A DNA stretch of 64,000 bases, from contig CM032233.1 in NCBI GenBank assembly GCA_019009955.1, positions 121,572,501 to 121,636,500 of the forward strand. Direction: 5' to 3'. The stretch is from Riptortus pedestris. Lineage: Eukaryota > Arthropoda > Insecta > Hemiptera > Alydidae. Made by a program: the position numbers and the translations under genes. Of this stretch, positions 35,221-48,440 are shown piece after piece. The notes under the pieces are model-generated. The model was given only the letters and a program-made list of their open reading frames with translations. It had not been told where the DNA came from and made no database searches. Position 1 is the first letter of the stretch. Each line of letters starts with the position of its first letter.

Positions 35221-38200
35221 TTCGTGTTTTTTTTAATATATATTTATTATTATGATACTCTTTTTAATTTATATATATGTGTATTCAGGCCTTATTGACC
35301 AGTTTTGATTCAATTTTGTGATTGAATCTAAAAGTATATATGCATCTCAATACAGGTTGATACCTGTTAATAATCTATTTTTAAAAGATTAAATACCCAA
35401 TTGGTTTTACTTATAAAAATAAGAGTAAATAAATAAAAAAACAATATTTTTAAGTGTAACAATATCATGAATATATATTTAATTATTTATAAATAATTTA
35501 ATATTTAATTCACAGTTTAAATATATTTGTTTTGTTGGTCTGAGTGATAATAATCATAAGATTTAATATCTAAATTAAGACGTACTTATATTTTTACTTC
35601 CAGCTATTAAGGACTGCCAGTTTAAAAAAAAAAAATGAAACAATTTATTTGAATTAATCATGTTTCAAAAGTTGAGTAGTGAAATGATATTAAGCTCTTT
35701 AAATCTCTCTTCTGTTACTATTTTGGGTTTTAATTGATGTTTTCTTAATTAAATCAATATTTATCTAAAACATAATTTGCAGTTGTCCACAAGTCTGGCC
35801 CTTTCATGAGTGTGGTTGATACTAAGAGCTGGCAAGGCGGTAGAGTGACAGAAAGCCCACACAACCTCCCAGTCGAAATGTTATCCACTAACATTATTAC
35901 TCAACCTCGTCGCAATGTTGGTGGAAGACGCCCTACCAAAGATAAGAATGTAAGTACTCAATTTATTGTTCATTTGAAGTAATTCTCAGCATCCATAACT
36001 TCATGATTGACTGTGAATTTAACTCTGATATTTAATAATGACTATATCAAACTTTACTATCAGCTGCTGAGGTAATTAGTCTTCATATTCAAAACTGTAA
36101 ATTCACATAATAGAAATAAATACAATTTTTCCTTACCCTTTAGACTCATTGGTTTTGCTTTCTTTGTTATATGAGGCTGTTCGGAAAGCTCCTGCCTATT
36201 TTCAGTGAAAATGAAGGAACATTTAAATAATATTATTGACCAAGTTTAATCTAAAATATAATTAACATTTTGTTTAATAACCAGTTCTCATCTTTTAGGA
36301 AGTTTCATAATTCCATTTTTTTAAACTGTTGTACATTTATTGCCAAAAAACGGAAGGGGGGTTGTTTATTGTGGTAATTGCTCACAATGTAAAACATCAT
36401 AATTATGAATTCAATTTTGCAGTCCTCAAGATAATTAAAATTCTTACCATTAAAGTGTGTGTTGGAAGTGATAGTCTGCTTTATGCAGAAGAGGTAAAAC
36501 TTCCCAGCCAATATTCAAACATTTTTTCTGTATGGCCAAAGATGAATGCAATCTGGCGATGTTATGATGGAAAACAATGCCTATTTGCCAACTCTGGGCG
36601 GTTGTGGTTAATTGCTTCCTTTAATCTGTCTGACTACAGTATTTTCAGAGTTTATTTGTTGTTGTTCTTTGTTAGGTAGTAGGTCATAGGACTCAACACC
36701 CTTCCAATCCCTCCAGCAATAGAGCATAGCTTTTTGGGCAGTGGTGGCTCTTAGCTAAAATTAGTGCGGGTGCTGCTCCAGAAAATTTTTAGCCTTAGCA
36801 CGCCGGCACTGCGGGAACGATAGTGCTCTCTCCCCCTTGCAGCTTTGTGTGGAGCTTCCTGTGTGCGTATGCGCAAAACAGTCAAACACCTCGCCGCTGG
36901 AACTGTGAAGCACCCGGTTCCATACAAAGATTTTTGTATCTTTTTTCATAAACTGGGGCATGATTACTGCATTAAGCTTAAGGGTTATATATTATACAAG
37001 TATAAAGAAAGAATTAAAGAAAAAAGGCTCATTATATTAAATGTTATAGATAATATCAAGTGGAAATTTGGGGTGCTGCAGTTCCACGGTGCCTATACAC
37101 AAGCCGCCACTGTTTTTGGGCATGGATATTAGTCTTTGAAGTGGTTGGTGATGGCTCAATTTAACAACCCTATGATCGTTTTTGCTTAACATTATTGTTA
37201 ACAATCCATTTTTTACCTCTGGTTACAAACATTTCAAAAATGGATTGTTTTCATGACATTTGAGCAAAATCACAATTAGATATGTGTTCTATTAAATTTC
37301 TCTCAGTCTGTTCATTCATCACCCAAACTGAAAGGTGACTAGCTTGTACCAAGTCATAATAAGCATTCATTGACGGTCGAATTTGATACTTCCAGCCTCT
37401 ATCTTATTTCCCGAGTACTAATCTGTTGGTTTTCAGAAATAAGTTGATATGGGCATTGATTTTTGTAACAGGCCACCTGAGCATTTGCGATCTTCAACAC
37501 CCAATTCTCGCTGCGTGATTTCACAAACTGCTCACACACTGTCCGCTGCAATTACTGCATTATCCCCATATACTTGCTCATATGCTCATATTTTGTTCAC
37601 GACTCGAGCTGCATTCTTGTCTTTTGCAAATAAAAAGCATCAATTGACAAAAATGAACTCTCTTGCTCTCCATGACTGTTAGGGTATCAAAGGGAAACAT
37701 TCAAGCCAGCATTGATATTTATAGGATTGAAACACTGAAGAAGGCCCTCTCTTTCTCAAAACATTGACATCATAGCAGGGACTCGGCCTTTACAGCTAGC
37801 CAAGTGCAGGCTTAAATTTTGAGAAAACTTACTTAAATTACTTTGAACATCTCAATTTCTTATTTTATGCTAATATGTATATTATTTTTGATTTTTTGTA
37901 GATTTCACCTGAAGAAGAAGAAAGACGAGCTATGAGGAGAGAGAGGAACAAGTTGGCTGCTGCCCGGTGTAGAAAAAGGAGGCTTGATCATACGAATGAA
38001 TTAGTTATGGTAAGATGATTAGTTCCTACCATCATTTTGAGTTATTCTCATTCTTCCATGAAGTTGTTTTATTTCTGGGCAATATTCAACAGTTAATAGT
38101 TCATTCATAGCAATGTTGGGTAACCATATGAATCAATAAACTTGAGTGATACTCAAACTAGGGACTATTCTTAGACATTAAGGCTACTGAGGTGAGGTGT

Positions 38201-39795
38201 TTGAACTGCTTTCACTATTCAACTTCATTATCCTATTAGCAGATTTCTCTTAAGGGAAATCAGCTATTAAGGTCGTACTCAGGATGTGATTTTCAAAATT
38301 TTTCTTCAAATGCCCATCGATCCTGATAAAAATGAGGCCTATTCAAAATTGTATATGTAAACTCACACACACACATATATATGTTTTATCATTACCAAAT
38401 TTGATATATAAGCGTTTCATGCAAAATTAAAAATCAAGTTCATTAACGTCTGAAATCGGACAAGGCAGAGGGGAGGAATTTCGAAAATTCAAAATATCTC
38501 TTACTATACATCGAATTGGAAAATTGTATAGAATCAATCTTGTAACTTAAATGTATAAATACTGTTATATACATTTATTCTCATCTTGAATATTAACCGA
38601 GATATTTGCATTTTTCAGCCTTCAGCAAACCCCCACTTCTACTCATGTTACATAAACAATACTCTGTTATATAATAAACCACATTGTTCTAAGCAAAAAT
38701 AACAAATATTGTTTTCAAGAGACCTTTATTATACGGGATATATGCAAATATGTTACACTACAGCTTTAGTTTACTACACCTACAGAGTTTAAACTGAACT
38801 GGGTGGGGTGGATTGATTTCATATATTATATTAGCATCTAATTTCTTTGATTTATTCCTTCTATCAAATGATTCTTTTCAAAGGAGTCTCTCATAATTGA
38901 TAAATTAAGTAAATCTTTATTTTAGCTTAAAAATAGTTTATTTAATTTAATTAATTACTTAATTTTATGCTTACATAGATCACAAAAAAGTTATATGAAT
39001 TATGTTTATTGGCATTTTTCAGTACTTATTTAATATAATCCACAAATTCTTAAAGTATTTTTTCCCCCAGTAAATAAAAATATATATTTTATTTTTTGTC
39101 GCTTTAAAGAAAGTTTTTAAACATTGAAAAAAACCTTTAAATTCTTGTGAACTATTATAAATTATTTTCAATTTAATACAATTTGCATTGATAGCCATAT
39201 GAATGTTGTGCTTAAAAAAGTAATAGAGGCAGTAGAATTATTTTTATTTCTAATTGATCTTATATAGCATGTTTTTGTAATTGATTAATTTATTAAAATA
39301 TTGTATTTGTTCCTCTAACAGGAAACAGAAGGACTCCAAGATAAAAAGAAACTATTGGAAACTGAAATTCAACAGCTACAGTTGGAAAAGAGCGAATTGG
39401 AGTATCTTCTTGAACACCACAGGCCTTGCTGTTGTCGAGGTGAAAAGGGTATTAAAAGTGAGGAACTTTCCGAAGAATCTATGAAAGACTCGATAGATGG
39501 AAAGGAAAATGAAGTGAGCAATATTACCAGCAGCAAAATGCCCCAGCCAAGGAAAAACAATGGGAAGAGGCCTACGACTTTGTCTGTACCTTCTTTCCTT
39601 ACAACAACGATTGATGGTATCCCTATAACAACACCGACGAGCGGAATGCCTTTCAATTTTGAGTCGCTGATGGAAGGAGGGACTGGGCTAACTCCAGTCT
39701 CAGGCCCTCTCGTACCTTCCTGTGCTACTCAGCAAAGGAATTCCGGCTGTGTAGATTTGTCAAGCCCAGATTCCAGTAAGCTTGTTTCACTGTGA
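27218..39795 (+). CDS. kay: kayak (Fos-family bZIP transcription factor), five coding exons
   Basis: Join 27218-27289, 33663-33819, 35783-35949, 37902-38009, 39322-39795: 978 nt, 325 residues, every junction GT/AG and in frame. Fos proteins dimerise with Jun to form AP-1 and bind TGASTCA in the nucleus. The conserved insect motif [20 protein letters not shown] is at about residues 30-49. The basic region ([16 protein letters not shown]) is at 144-159. Leucines at 166, 173, 180, 187 and 194 form a perfect five-heptad zipper. The Cys-rich HRPCCC follows, as in other Fos proteins. The C-terminus is Ser/Pro-rich and ends [10 protein letters not shown]. Insect kayak commonly has several alternative first exons, so this start is probably one isoform; others may lie upstream or in intron 1. 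Confidence 0.9.
27290..33662 (+). other. kayak intron 1
   Basis: 6.4 kb of AT-rich sequence. It contains the inverted Helitron B fragment at 31490-31890 and a G run at about 32039-32054. Nothing else recognised; alternative first exons or enhancers could lie here but none can be supported from sequence. Confidence 0.7.
31490..31890 (-). mobile_element. Helitron family B, inverted fragment in kayak intron 1
   Basis: acttcgttatatgacaagtg, aacaacatttgttatgtgca, ctcccttataacccctactc, aagtttcataacattcggtt and aacgaaaaagtatcgtgaaa are inverted family B phrases; it ends near atgttacaattttatatata, the family's 5' edge. Confidence 0.75.
33663..33819 (+). CDS. kay: kayak coding exon 2
   Basis: Acceptor ttaattacag, donor CAAG|GTATTA. 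Encodes [20 protein letters not shown] and onward to LVQPSTQ, the conserved Fos N-terminal block. Starts in phase 0, ends after the first base of a Val codon. Confidence 0.92.
33820..35782 (+). other. kayak intron 2
   Basis: AT-rich, with a TA then GT microsatellite at about 35146-35222. No transposon recognised. Confidence 0.8.
35783..35949 (+). CDS. kay: kayak coding exon 3
   Basis: Acceptor aatttgcag, donor AAT|GTAAGT. Encodes [20 protein letters not shown] to RRPTKDKN; the basic [13 protein letters not shown] at the end leads to the bZIP. Confidence 0.92.
36170..37720 (-). pseudogene. Decayed mariner transposon in kayak intron 3
   Basis: Minus-strand reading in shifting frames recovers a mariner transposase of the type found in insects and in vertebrate SETMAR. 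The start is at 37673 (MESKRVHF); then [32 protein letters not shown] and, beyond the inserted h[22 protein letters not shown], a decayed [12 protein letters not shown] region where the second Asp motif should be, and GIMKLPKR near the end. Many stops and shifts. The end near 36172 (gaggctgttcggaaagct) looks like a mariner terminus; the other terminus was not identified. Confidence 0.8.
36739..37112. mobile_element. hAT-type MITE with 8-bp target duplication
   Basis: Terminal repeats CAGTGGTGGCT and, inverted, CAGTGGCGGCT, flanked by the exact 8-bp duplication TTTTTGGG at 36731-36738 and 37113-37120. hAT transposases make 8-bp duplications. It splits the older mariner pseudogene, so it arrived later. 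Confidence 0.9.
37902..38009 (+). CDS. kay: kayak coding exon 4, basic region of the bZIP
   Basis: Acceptor ttttttgtag, donor ATG|GTAAGA. Encodes [20 protein letters not shown] then [16 protein letters not shown]. The N-x2-AA-x2-C-R signature that contacts DNA is intact, as is the first zipper leucine. Confidence 0.97.
38236..38760 (-). mobile_element. Family A copy (A16) in kayak intron 4
   Basis: Hairpin border agcagatttctcttaaggga, a short CA/TA stretch at the array position, the ttcagcaaacccccacttct module; the 5' terminus is missing. It is more diverged than the copies in the left 26 kb and is the only clear family A copy inside kayak. Confidence 0.75.
39322..39795 (+). CDS. kay: kayak last coding exon, leucine zipper and C-terminus
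   Basis: Acceptor ttcctctaacag. Encodes the other four zipper leucines ([20 protein letters not shown] and [13 protein letters not shown]), the HRPCCC motif, a Ser/Glu-rich segment and [20 protein letters not shown]; stop TGA at 39793-39795. Confidence 0.97.
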   Translation, partial: ETEGLQDKKKLLETEIQQLQLEKSELEYLLEHHRPCCCRGEKGIKSEELSEESMKDSIDGKENEVSNITSSKMPQPRKNNGKRPTTLSVPSFLTTTIDGIPITTPTSGMPFNFESLMEGGTGLTPVSGPLVPSCATQQRNSGCVDLSSPDSSKLVSL

Positions 39796-41700
39796 TATTT
39801 GATTCTATTCAAAGAATCAATGTATTATGTATGATTTTATGCATCAAGTATGCATGCATGTATTAAATATCTAGTTTATACTATGAAAAGATTTTTTTTT
39901 GTATTGGTATTGCCTAAAATTACCTACTATACAAATTTAATTTTTTATCTCTAAAGTTTATGTTATTGTTATAATCAAACTAAAGTATCATTTTATTATT
40001 GTGACTACTTAAAAGTTTTTTCCCCATTAAATTTTCATATTTTATTTTAGTTAGCAAGCCTGCTTTAAGGCATACACAGTAGAGCTAGGCCATCTTTGTT
40101 TTCTGGGTTACTGTTATTGATTAAATTACCCTTTTAAAATTTTTACTGTGCTCTTATAATATTGGAGCTAATAATCCTCAAATGGAAATAATTCAAATGT
40201 TTTATATTAACAATTTTACAGTTTTGATAAAAAAATGTTCCGTCTATATTTTATTGTTTCAATCACAACTTTTATGACAAATGTTGTGTATTCTTTTATC
40301 ATAATGAAGCTAAGTTTATTTTGACGCATTTTTTGTTTGCAATCCTTACTAAAAATTAAGTAAATGTTTAGAATCTTTTTATTAGTTTTTTGTTTTTTTC
40401 TCATGACCGAGTCTTTTAACATTCATAAAATGGAATAGTTTCATGTACTCTTAAATGTTTCCTCTTAAATTGGTTCATTTTACTAGATGCTGCAAGAACA
40501 CTCTTCAAAAGATGGTTTATCAATTAGTCACAAGTTCTTTACTCATTACCTCTACAAAGTTTTGCTTCTTGAGGAGGAGAAACTTCCTATAGATATAAAA
40601 ATAAATGTAAATTCAAAGGAATGAAAAAACGTAAAATTTATGGACAGTCATTTTTAGTGCATTGGAATTATCATACTTCTTTTTACATAATATCCCAATA
40701 GTTGATTAGCCCTACTCTACTGTTGTACTCTGTTCAGCAATTGAAATGGAATGTAATTCTCATCACTAGTTATTGGTGATGTGAAATAATAAACTGAAAA
40801 TAAACAATGATGCTTCATTGATACGAAGTTATCCATTTCAAATGGGGCATGCAGACTTTACTAGATTAATAATATTTAAAATTAGTTTATATCTCTATTT
40901 AGTATCCCAGTACTTTTTTGAAAAATGAATTTTTATAAATGTTGTTGCAAACAATCAAAGTATTCAGAGTTGAAAAAATAAAATAAAAATTATAAGTAGC
41001 ATTTCATCATTGTATAAGAACTCAGTTTTTTTGTGCTAATATTTTGGATTTCTCTCTTTAACCCCCCCCCCACTAAAGTATTTTTGGGAATTCATATTTC
41101 AAAAACAGAACATGGTGATAAGATTGTATTTTCATCTTCAAGTATTATTAAAATGATGAATAAGTTTTATGTACGTGCACCAAATTCATTATTTAAGTTT
41201 ACCATTGTGTATACATGTCACTTTTCCCTGTTGTCACAGTTAATTACTTTTTCTTATGGAAAATATTTTCTTTAAATCAGAATTGCTAGGCATTTATATT
41301 TATTCCCTTTCTTTCTTCATATAAGGAAATTCCTATATTTTATTTATTTATAAAATATGGAATACCAATTCTCTAAGAATCCAGAATTGTATTTATTTAA
41401 GAGATTAAATTATTGTAGTTATTTATTGTTGAACGATAGAAACATTTATCAAAACCCAAATTTTCGATAAATTTGTTAACTAATTTTTTATGAATTGTAA
41501 ATATTTTAGTATTGAAAGTTTAATTTTAAGTAACATGGTAAATTAACCAATCTAATTTAGTTTGTTCCATCAAATGTAATATACATTTCCATCTAGTTTA
41601 GTTCTGTAAAACTCGCATATATTTTCAAAATGAAATGAGTATTATTTCTCATCGATTCTGTCAGTGAAAATGAATAAAGTAAATTATATACACAAGTTTG
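39796..41700 (+). other. Probable kayak 3' UTR with AU-rich motifs
   Basis: AATAAA signals at 40788-40793 and 41673-41678. ATTTATTTA motifs at 41342-41350 and 41391-41399 and a further ATTTA near 41421 resemble the instability elements of fos mRNAs; in DNA this AT-rich their significance is modest. The true 3' end is unknown. Confidence 0.4.
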
Positions 41701-44700
41701 TTAATGAAAGTTATTATTTATTCTATGTCTGACTTTTTAACAATTAGAAAACAGTCAATATTACTTTTAGCTAAATTAAACCATTTTTCAATTTGTTAAA
41801 CCTTGTCCAAATATATTTAAACTATTTTTTTCAATATATATAAACTCACACATATATTGTAATAGGTGTTAGTTATTTGTTTTTACTCGGTGTTAGCATC
41901 CTCGTGTTTTAACTCCCCAATATTTTCTGGAAGCCTTTTAGGAATTCCCATGGATTCAGCACTTCAAGGGAAGCTCATTCTAGCATATTGTTAGTTCGCT
42001 GGAACAACTACATAACTGCAATTTTACAGAATTTGTGAAAAGCTGATTTGAAATAGTTCAAATTAATATAGGAGAATGTGAGAGTTTTTAATTGAGTTCA
42101 AAAAAAGGTGACCTGAGTTTGAATGTTATAAGACATTAATCAAGTCTTTCTGATAATTATCACTTCTTTTCTACTAATTTTATTAAAATTTTGATGTTCG
42201 CCATTGTTCCATTGAATGAGCAATATATACTAGATTTATCTAAGTCCTCACTTATTAGTTTGCTGTTAAACTTCTTTTACTGCTGTTCAAATATATTTGG
42301 GCATTTTTACTTTACTGTAAAGGATGAATTCAAAGGAATAAAACTCACATAATATTTATGATTTGTCAACAATTAATGATATTTCATGATTCATATGACC
42401 ATTGTCAGAAATCTGAGGCAAATTAAGTGTCCATTGTAGTATATTCTTTTTATTTATTTATGATTAAAAAATGGAACATACAAATGCTTGTTCACAATTT
42501 CAACATATCAAACTCATCTCAGGTAATTAATGTTTTAGGTACATAACATTTTTACTGTCTTTACATTTGAAGGGACACTAAGAGTGGTATGAAACATATT
42601 GAATGTAGTATTATTGTTTATTGTGGCATATTTTTTGTTCATTGTTTAAACATTTACATTAATTTTAATCTTGATATTGAATTAGAATTGATCAGTTTTT
42701 TGAAATGGTTAGTTGATTTTGGTGCATTTTGAGAATGGTCTTTACTAGTTAAAACCCATCTATTCCATAATTATATATTTATTGTAAATAAATTGTTTTT
42801 TTTTTTAAATCAAAAAATATATTTATTTTGTTTTGCTTAACTTTTATTTAAAAGCTTAAGCTGAATCTATCCTGTAATCAGCATGTCATTTTAAAGAAGT
42901 TAATATAACCCCTTCAACTTAATAGTGATTGTTGTTAAGAAACTGATTTTAAAAAATGTTATCCACATGCATTAATTTTTTATCTAATCAAATGTGCTAA
43001 ATATTTGTTCAGCATGTTTCAAGGAGTATCTATAATTTAAGAAATTGCTCATTGAATGACTATAGTGTGCCTTCAGTAGAAACGCATTGCCCATATGTAG
43101 AATAGAATAGAAATTGCTCAAAAAGAATTTATTAATTTTTATAAACATCCCTTGTACATTATCCCACCCCTAATTATATTAATACAATAATTAGTGCCAT
43201 TAAGGAGCAATCAAATAAAAAATTGTTATTTTGCAAGGGCCAAGAAGCTGTGCAATAAGTCTGCACATTGATAAAAGCAGAAAATGAGCATCCAATTGTT
43301 AAATTTTACAAAATTAGGCTTTAAAATTCATTTTTTTTTTGCTTAATGCTTATGTATTAACTGCCAAATATGATTGTTACCAATATGAGAAATGCTCAAA
43401 CAGTCTGTGAAGATTTATTTTGTGAAATATTCCAGTAATTGTATATACATACAGTCATAATATAAATATACATTATAAAAAAATTACTTATGCTTCTAAC
43501 AGAATTACATTGTTGAGTTTGAACGGATTTTTTGATAGTTACCTTTAGTCACAATCAGTTCTTGCTTTGCCAGCTATTCATTTATTAAATACTCTTTCAT
43601 TAATTCATATTGATTATTGAAAATAATTATATTAATTATTTTAATGATTGAAGAATTGTTTTTTTATGATTATAAAATCGTATATTTATGTATAGAAATT
43701 ATGTCTGTAAATATGAAATGAAATGGGCTAAACTTTAATATTAAGACTGTTTTTGATACATAATGTGATTAATGTTTGAGCTTTTATCTGTATTTTTCAT
43801 GTATATTGAATTGAGAAGTGTCCTTGAACAAAATTTTTTTTGGAAAATAAGTTTTTACTTCTAAAACAGTTTTAACTTTTTGAACTAAATGTTAAAATTA
43901 ACATGAAATTTGATTTATGTATTCCAATGTGTAATGCAATTTCTTCACAAATAAAATAAGACTTATTATTTCATTAATTTTTTCATGTACCTAGCAAAAA
44001 GTTTAACCCGTTGGTGACATTTTTCTGCTTCGAGAGTGAATTGTGGTGATGAGGAATTGAACTAGAGATGACACAGAAATATGCTAGGCATTGTCCTGAC
44101 CTATCGTCAAAGTGGCTATTAGTCTCAAAAGGGTAAAACGGGATTTTTAATAGATGTAACACACTTAAGAATAAAGCTAAACCTCTAAGGACAAATTATT
44201 CACTATTATCATCAGCTATTTTATACATCATCCATAAAATGATCAATACTTTTGACAGTTTCTAAGTTTCAAGAGGGACAATCAATTCCATTCCATTTTA
44301 ATGTTTAAAAGCCAACCAAGGAGTAAATTAAATTTATTCTACCAGTGTTATTTGACTTATATGAAAATGTTAGTACTATACATATATCAAATTTAATGCA
44401 CATACTTTAAGTATATTCCTTTAAATGGGGAAATTAAATTTGAAACTAATCCTCCATGCCATTAAGATTGAGATAGGTTTTTATAATTTTGGCCATCATG
44501 CAATATGAGGACATATTTTGTAAAAGGGCTTATTGTCTTGTGATTAATTCCTTCAGCTTGAGAATAAATTACATACTGAGCTTTCAGCCAAAACTTTAAA
44601 TATGGAAAAATTCTACCATGTCATTAATTCTCCCTTTTAGCAGATGGAATAGTATTTCAGTTTTTGACCAATCAAATGGCACCATGGCACATTATGTCTT

Positions 44701-45099
44701 ATAACCTGTGGATTTGGCCTAGGTCCATATCATGTAAACAGAAATTTCAAAGATGTGGAAAACAATGATACATAGCACTAGCAGTGTATAATAGAGCATG
44801 AAATATGAAAATAACAAAGAATTTACATAATTGATATTATAAGGAATATTACATTAATCCTACTTAAGTTCTCAATCAATCTTGATATTATATTATAACA
44901 TTAATGGATTTGAAAATTATCTCACAACATAAAATAAAATTAGTTAAAAACCAAAAGACACACAGAATAATTAAATAGGTGATACTTGAAAAAAAAAATT
45001 TTCCCCAATCTAATATAATGTATCCCCTCATAAAATATATTACCACAGCTCATGTTGGAGATCCCCTAATCTATATAACTAGTACTAATAAATTATTTA
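41701..45099. other. Intergenic AT-rich sequence
   Basis: No gene, RNA or repeat that I can support between the convergent kayak and EB1 genes. Confidence 0.5.
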
Positions 45100-45129
45100 T
45101 TATTATGTAAAAAACTAGGGTTGATGAGA

Positions 45130-46460
45130 CAGTATCCTGAACTTCTTAAGAACCTTAGTAGTGATATGAACTTGTTTGATGGAATTAAATCTTGTTATGA
45201 GAATGGAAATGTTTGTGACAAGTTTTTAGAGCAATTATTCTACTTCAAAAGTTAACACAATGGACTGTTATAATTACAGAATGATTTTCTCATGTCTCTA
45301 AAATACTATTATGTGTAATAAAAAATAGGCTACAAAATAAAATTGAGCACTATGTTGATGAAGACCAATCATGTTGTTTGAGCTTCAATCTAAAATAAGA
45401 ATAAAGGAAGCCATTCTAGTGCCAAAAGAGAGAAGTAGAGTCATAAACTAAATTAAAAAACAGTAGTTGCAAATTTAGAAAAACTTTTGATACTGTCAAC
45501 TGGAAATCGATGCATGACTCCATGCATAAAATAGGAACATATTGAGGAGATATAAGGTTAATTTAGAAGATTTATAAAAACAGCGTGCACAAAGCATTAT
45601 AACTGAGTGTGAAAGGGAAGCAAGAATTACGAATGGTATAAGACAAGTGTGCTCTCTGGCACCTACCTATCTGTTCAATATATTCATTGAAGAGGCAATA
45701 ATGGAAATAAAATATACACATTAATGGTAAATCTATTCAATTCACCATTGGCAAAGCCCAGAGTAGAAATGAATAGAATGCTGCAAGTCCTAAAAAATGT
45801 CCTAGATCAGTTTAAACTCAAGATAAATGCACATAATCAAAAGTTTAGGTAGAGTAGAAACAAAGAAAAGGGAATATAAATATTAAAATTGGAAACATAT
45901 TAAAAAGCAAAAAAAAATTTATTTATGAAGCATCATCAATGATGTCTATGATAGTCAAGCTGATGTTGATAGAAGAATATCACTTGCTAAGCAAGCCCTC
46001 CGAAGTAAAAGGAGTATTATAACAAACAACCACATAAGTATGGATACCAAAAATATGTTTGAGTGTACTGCTTTATGGGAGTGAAAGTTGCACTCACCAC
46101 AAAAGGGAATTGAACAAAAGATTAGAAGCAATGGAAATGCGAATATGGTGCAGAATCGCCAGAACAAGTTCGACTCAAAAGAAATCCAATGTGGAAGTCT
46201 TAAATGAGGTTAGTAAAAATATAAGTCTCGAAGAAAAGGAGAGTGAAACTACTTTCGTATATCTTAAGGAACAATGATTTCATCACAAATATATTTGAAG
46301 GGTAAGTTGATGAGCATAGGGTAAGAGAGATGGCTAGAAAGCCATTTTTTGAATACAAAAATCATCTTGTGTTTTGGAGCGTATAGTAACATGAAAAGAG
46401 TAGCCTCTGACAGAACTCAGTTGTATCTACAAGACTTTACCTTAAGATCTGGATGATAGA
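45130..46460 (+). pseudogene. Decayed non-LTR retrotransposon reverse transcriptase
   Basis: Shifting frames recover, in order, NRLQNKIEHYVDE, KEAILVPKERSRV, GIRQVCSLAPTYLFNIFIEE, ISLAKQALRSKRSI, VLLYGSESCTHHKRELNKR with LEAMEMRIWCRIART, and the tail MARKPFF and KRVASDRTQ. This is the order of blocks in insect RTE-like and related non-LTR polymerases from the finger domain to the C-terminus. Many stops; dead. The exact clade is not resolved. Confidence 0.85.
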
Positions 46461-47364
46461 TAAAATATATATGAATGAAATAAAGCATGCAATAACTCAA
46501 TTACCTTTTCTTTTATCCTTAACTTGATCTGTTGATTCTGTGCCAAATCCACATTTCCATTGCTTTCACTTCTCAGCCAGCAACATACACCAGTCACAAC
46601 CTTGGAATTTAATTATAATTCTATTTGGAGTTGAAGGTTAGCAAGGAGGGTGCCCAACACTGAATAGTGCTATGACAAGAATCTTCTCTGTCCAGTCACT
46701 ACTCAGCCAGCAAGACATCAGTTGCAATACAGACAGGGAAGACCATATAAATTAGCAGCCTCAAGAGATTTCATTTTATCACATAGGACCGAATTGTCTC
46801 TACAATAGTGTTAAGTAATTTTCTTGTATTTATAAACATGAATATAAATTTAGTCTTTTAGGAGAAAGTATAAATTAAATAATAGGGTGTTCTTTTGGCT
46901 AATGCAGCTATTTTTTTATTTTTTATGGAATACAAAACACAACCGACATAGATTGCTAACATAAATAATTCCAATACATTTAACACACTGTTGTAATATA
47001 GGATCACATCATATATAACCCCTTAAGGAAAATCTATTAATAAATTGTACTGCTGTTAATGGGGCAGGAGATGTAGTGACAGGTGAGGTGCCTAGAGCAA
47101 AGAAACTAGCCAGGCATACAGATTATATCAGCCTGCGATAATGAACTAGAGCAAAATAAATGTGGATGCTGGCATAAGGACCTTCCTTCCTTGCCTCCAT
47201 AGAAAATATATGCTCAGGGCTCACAAAGAGTAATATTTTCTCAAAAAAAAAAATGGTCAATAACTACATCACAACAATCGAAGAACATTGTGTCTCAAGG
47301 AATTTTTAGAATCCTAAATATTATTGGGTGTTTGAATTAATTTGTAGTGATTTTTTTTCTCCAA

Positions 47365-47405
47365 AAATAGGCTGCGAAATAAAATTGAGCACTATGTGGA
47401 TGGGA
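47365..47405 (+). mobile_element. Second fragment of the same retrotransposon
   Basis: aaaaataggctgcgaaataa and the bases that follow match 45323-45362 closely (NRLRNKIEHYVDG against NRLQNKIEHYVDE). Only this short stretch is recognisable. Confidence 0.6.
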
Positions 47406-48272
47406 TAATTCCCTTGGCATTCAGGCGTCTGCTGACTGATGAAAAGTCAAATCCCCAATGATTCAGCTAAATATTGAAGCGTTTGGTATGGATCTTCATC
47501 AAGCAATGGCTAATTCTTCTTTTCAAAGCCACAACTTTCAAACAGAGCCAACCCCTACTGACATATTTACTCAGCTAGCTCTCCATAAACATCCAGTACA
47601 TTAGTTAATGTTAAAGTAATGAAGAAGAACTCACAACAAAACAGTTTATCTGGTACAAAGATAGACATATTTTAAAAACTAAAATGATTAGTTATTTATA
47701 CTTCAACTGAATGATTTACACTAAAATCAAAGGCCAATGACAATAGGATTTTACACAGAGAAAGAATCACACCATCAAATGGAAAATCCCACTAGTAGAA
47801 TCATCTATGAGAAAATGCTATGAACTAATTCGACCAATATTAAATTATAACATAATCTTCAAGAGAGTAATCATTTAGAGCAATATCAACACTGAGATGA
47901 GTTAAGAAAGATTTCTGCTAATATAAATATTTAAAAAATTGTTGAAAGTTCTGAAAATATTCCTAATTATTTTAAATGATTGGATTGGACACTGATTAAG
48001 ACTAGAAATCTAATCCACTAGTTTAAAAGAAGTTCAATTATTTACAAAAAAAAAAGGGCCCATGGTGATTCCATTTTACATATAACAAAATTATTTACTT
48101 AGTTTTATATACTCTGTACTTTGATAGGCTCAAATACAGCAATAATTATCATTTCTAATGAATCTCAGACTGCATTATATGTACCAATCATAAATGACCA
48201 TGTATTTTATATTTTGAGCAATGCCAGCACAAAACTCAGTTAGGTTATTATCTATAAGTATTTAAATCTTGG

Positions 48273-48440
48273 GGGGCTCAGGTTAGCCATGTGAGTTAAA
48301 GCGTTGGGTATAATCTCACATGGCAAACCAAGTGTGGCGAGATCCATTCCCGCTCTGGGCAAATAGGAATTTATTTAGTGATGAACTCATTAAATAAAAC
48401 CCATAATCCAACCCTGACTAGAAAAGGTGGTAACTTAATA
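48273..48440 (+). mobile_element. tRNA-derived SINE, + orientation
   Basis: The head ggctcaggttagccatgtga, gttaaagcgttggg and catggcaaaccaagtgtggc matches the reverse complement of the SINE at 9151-9364; the body gaatttatttagtgatgaac and attaaataaaacc follows. Box B has decayed to gatccattccc, so transcription is unlikely. Confidence 0.75.

Noticed and set aside
37726..37765. A third hammerhead-like stretch (ctgaagaaggccc...tctcaaaac)
   Set aside because: No pairing stem II and GAAA is altered; at best a decayed relic.
46995..47035. accccttaaggaaaatctattaa as a family A hairpin end
   Set aside because: Too diverged and without any adjoining family A sequence.
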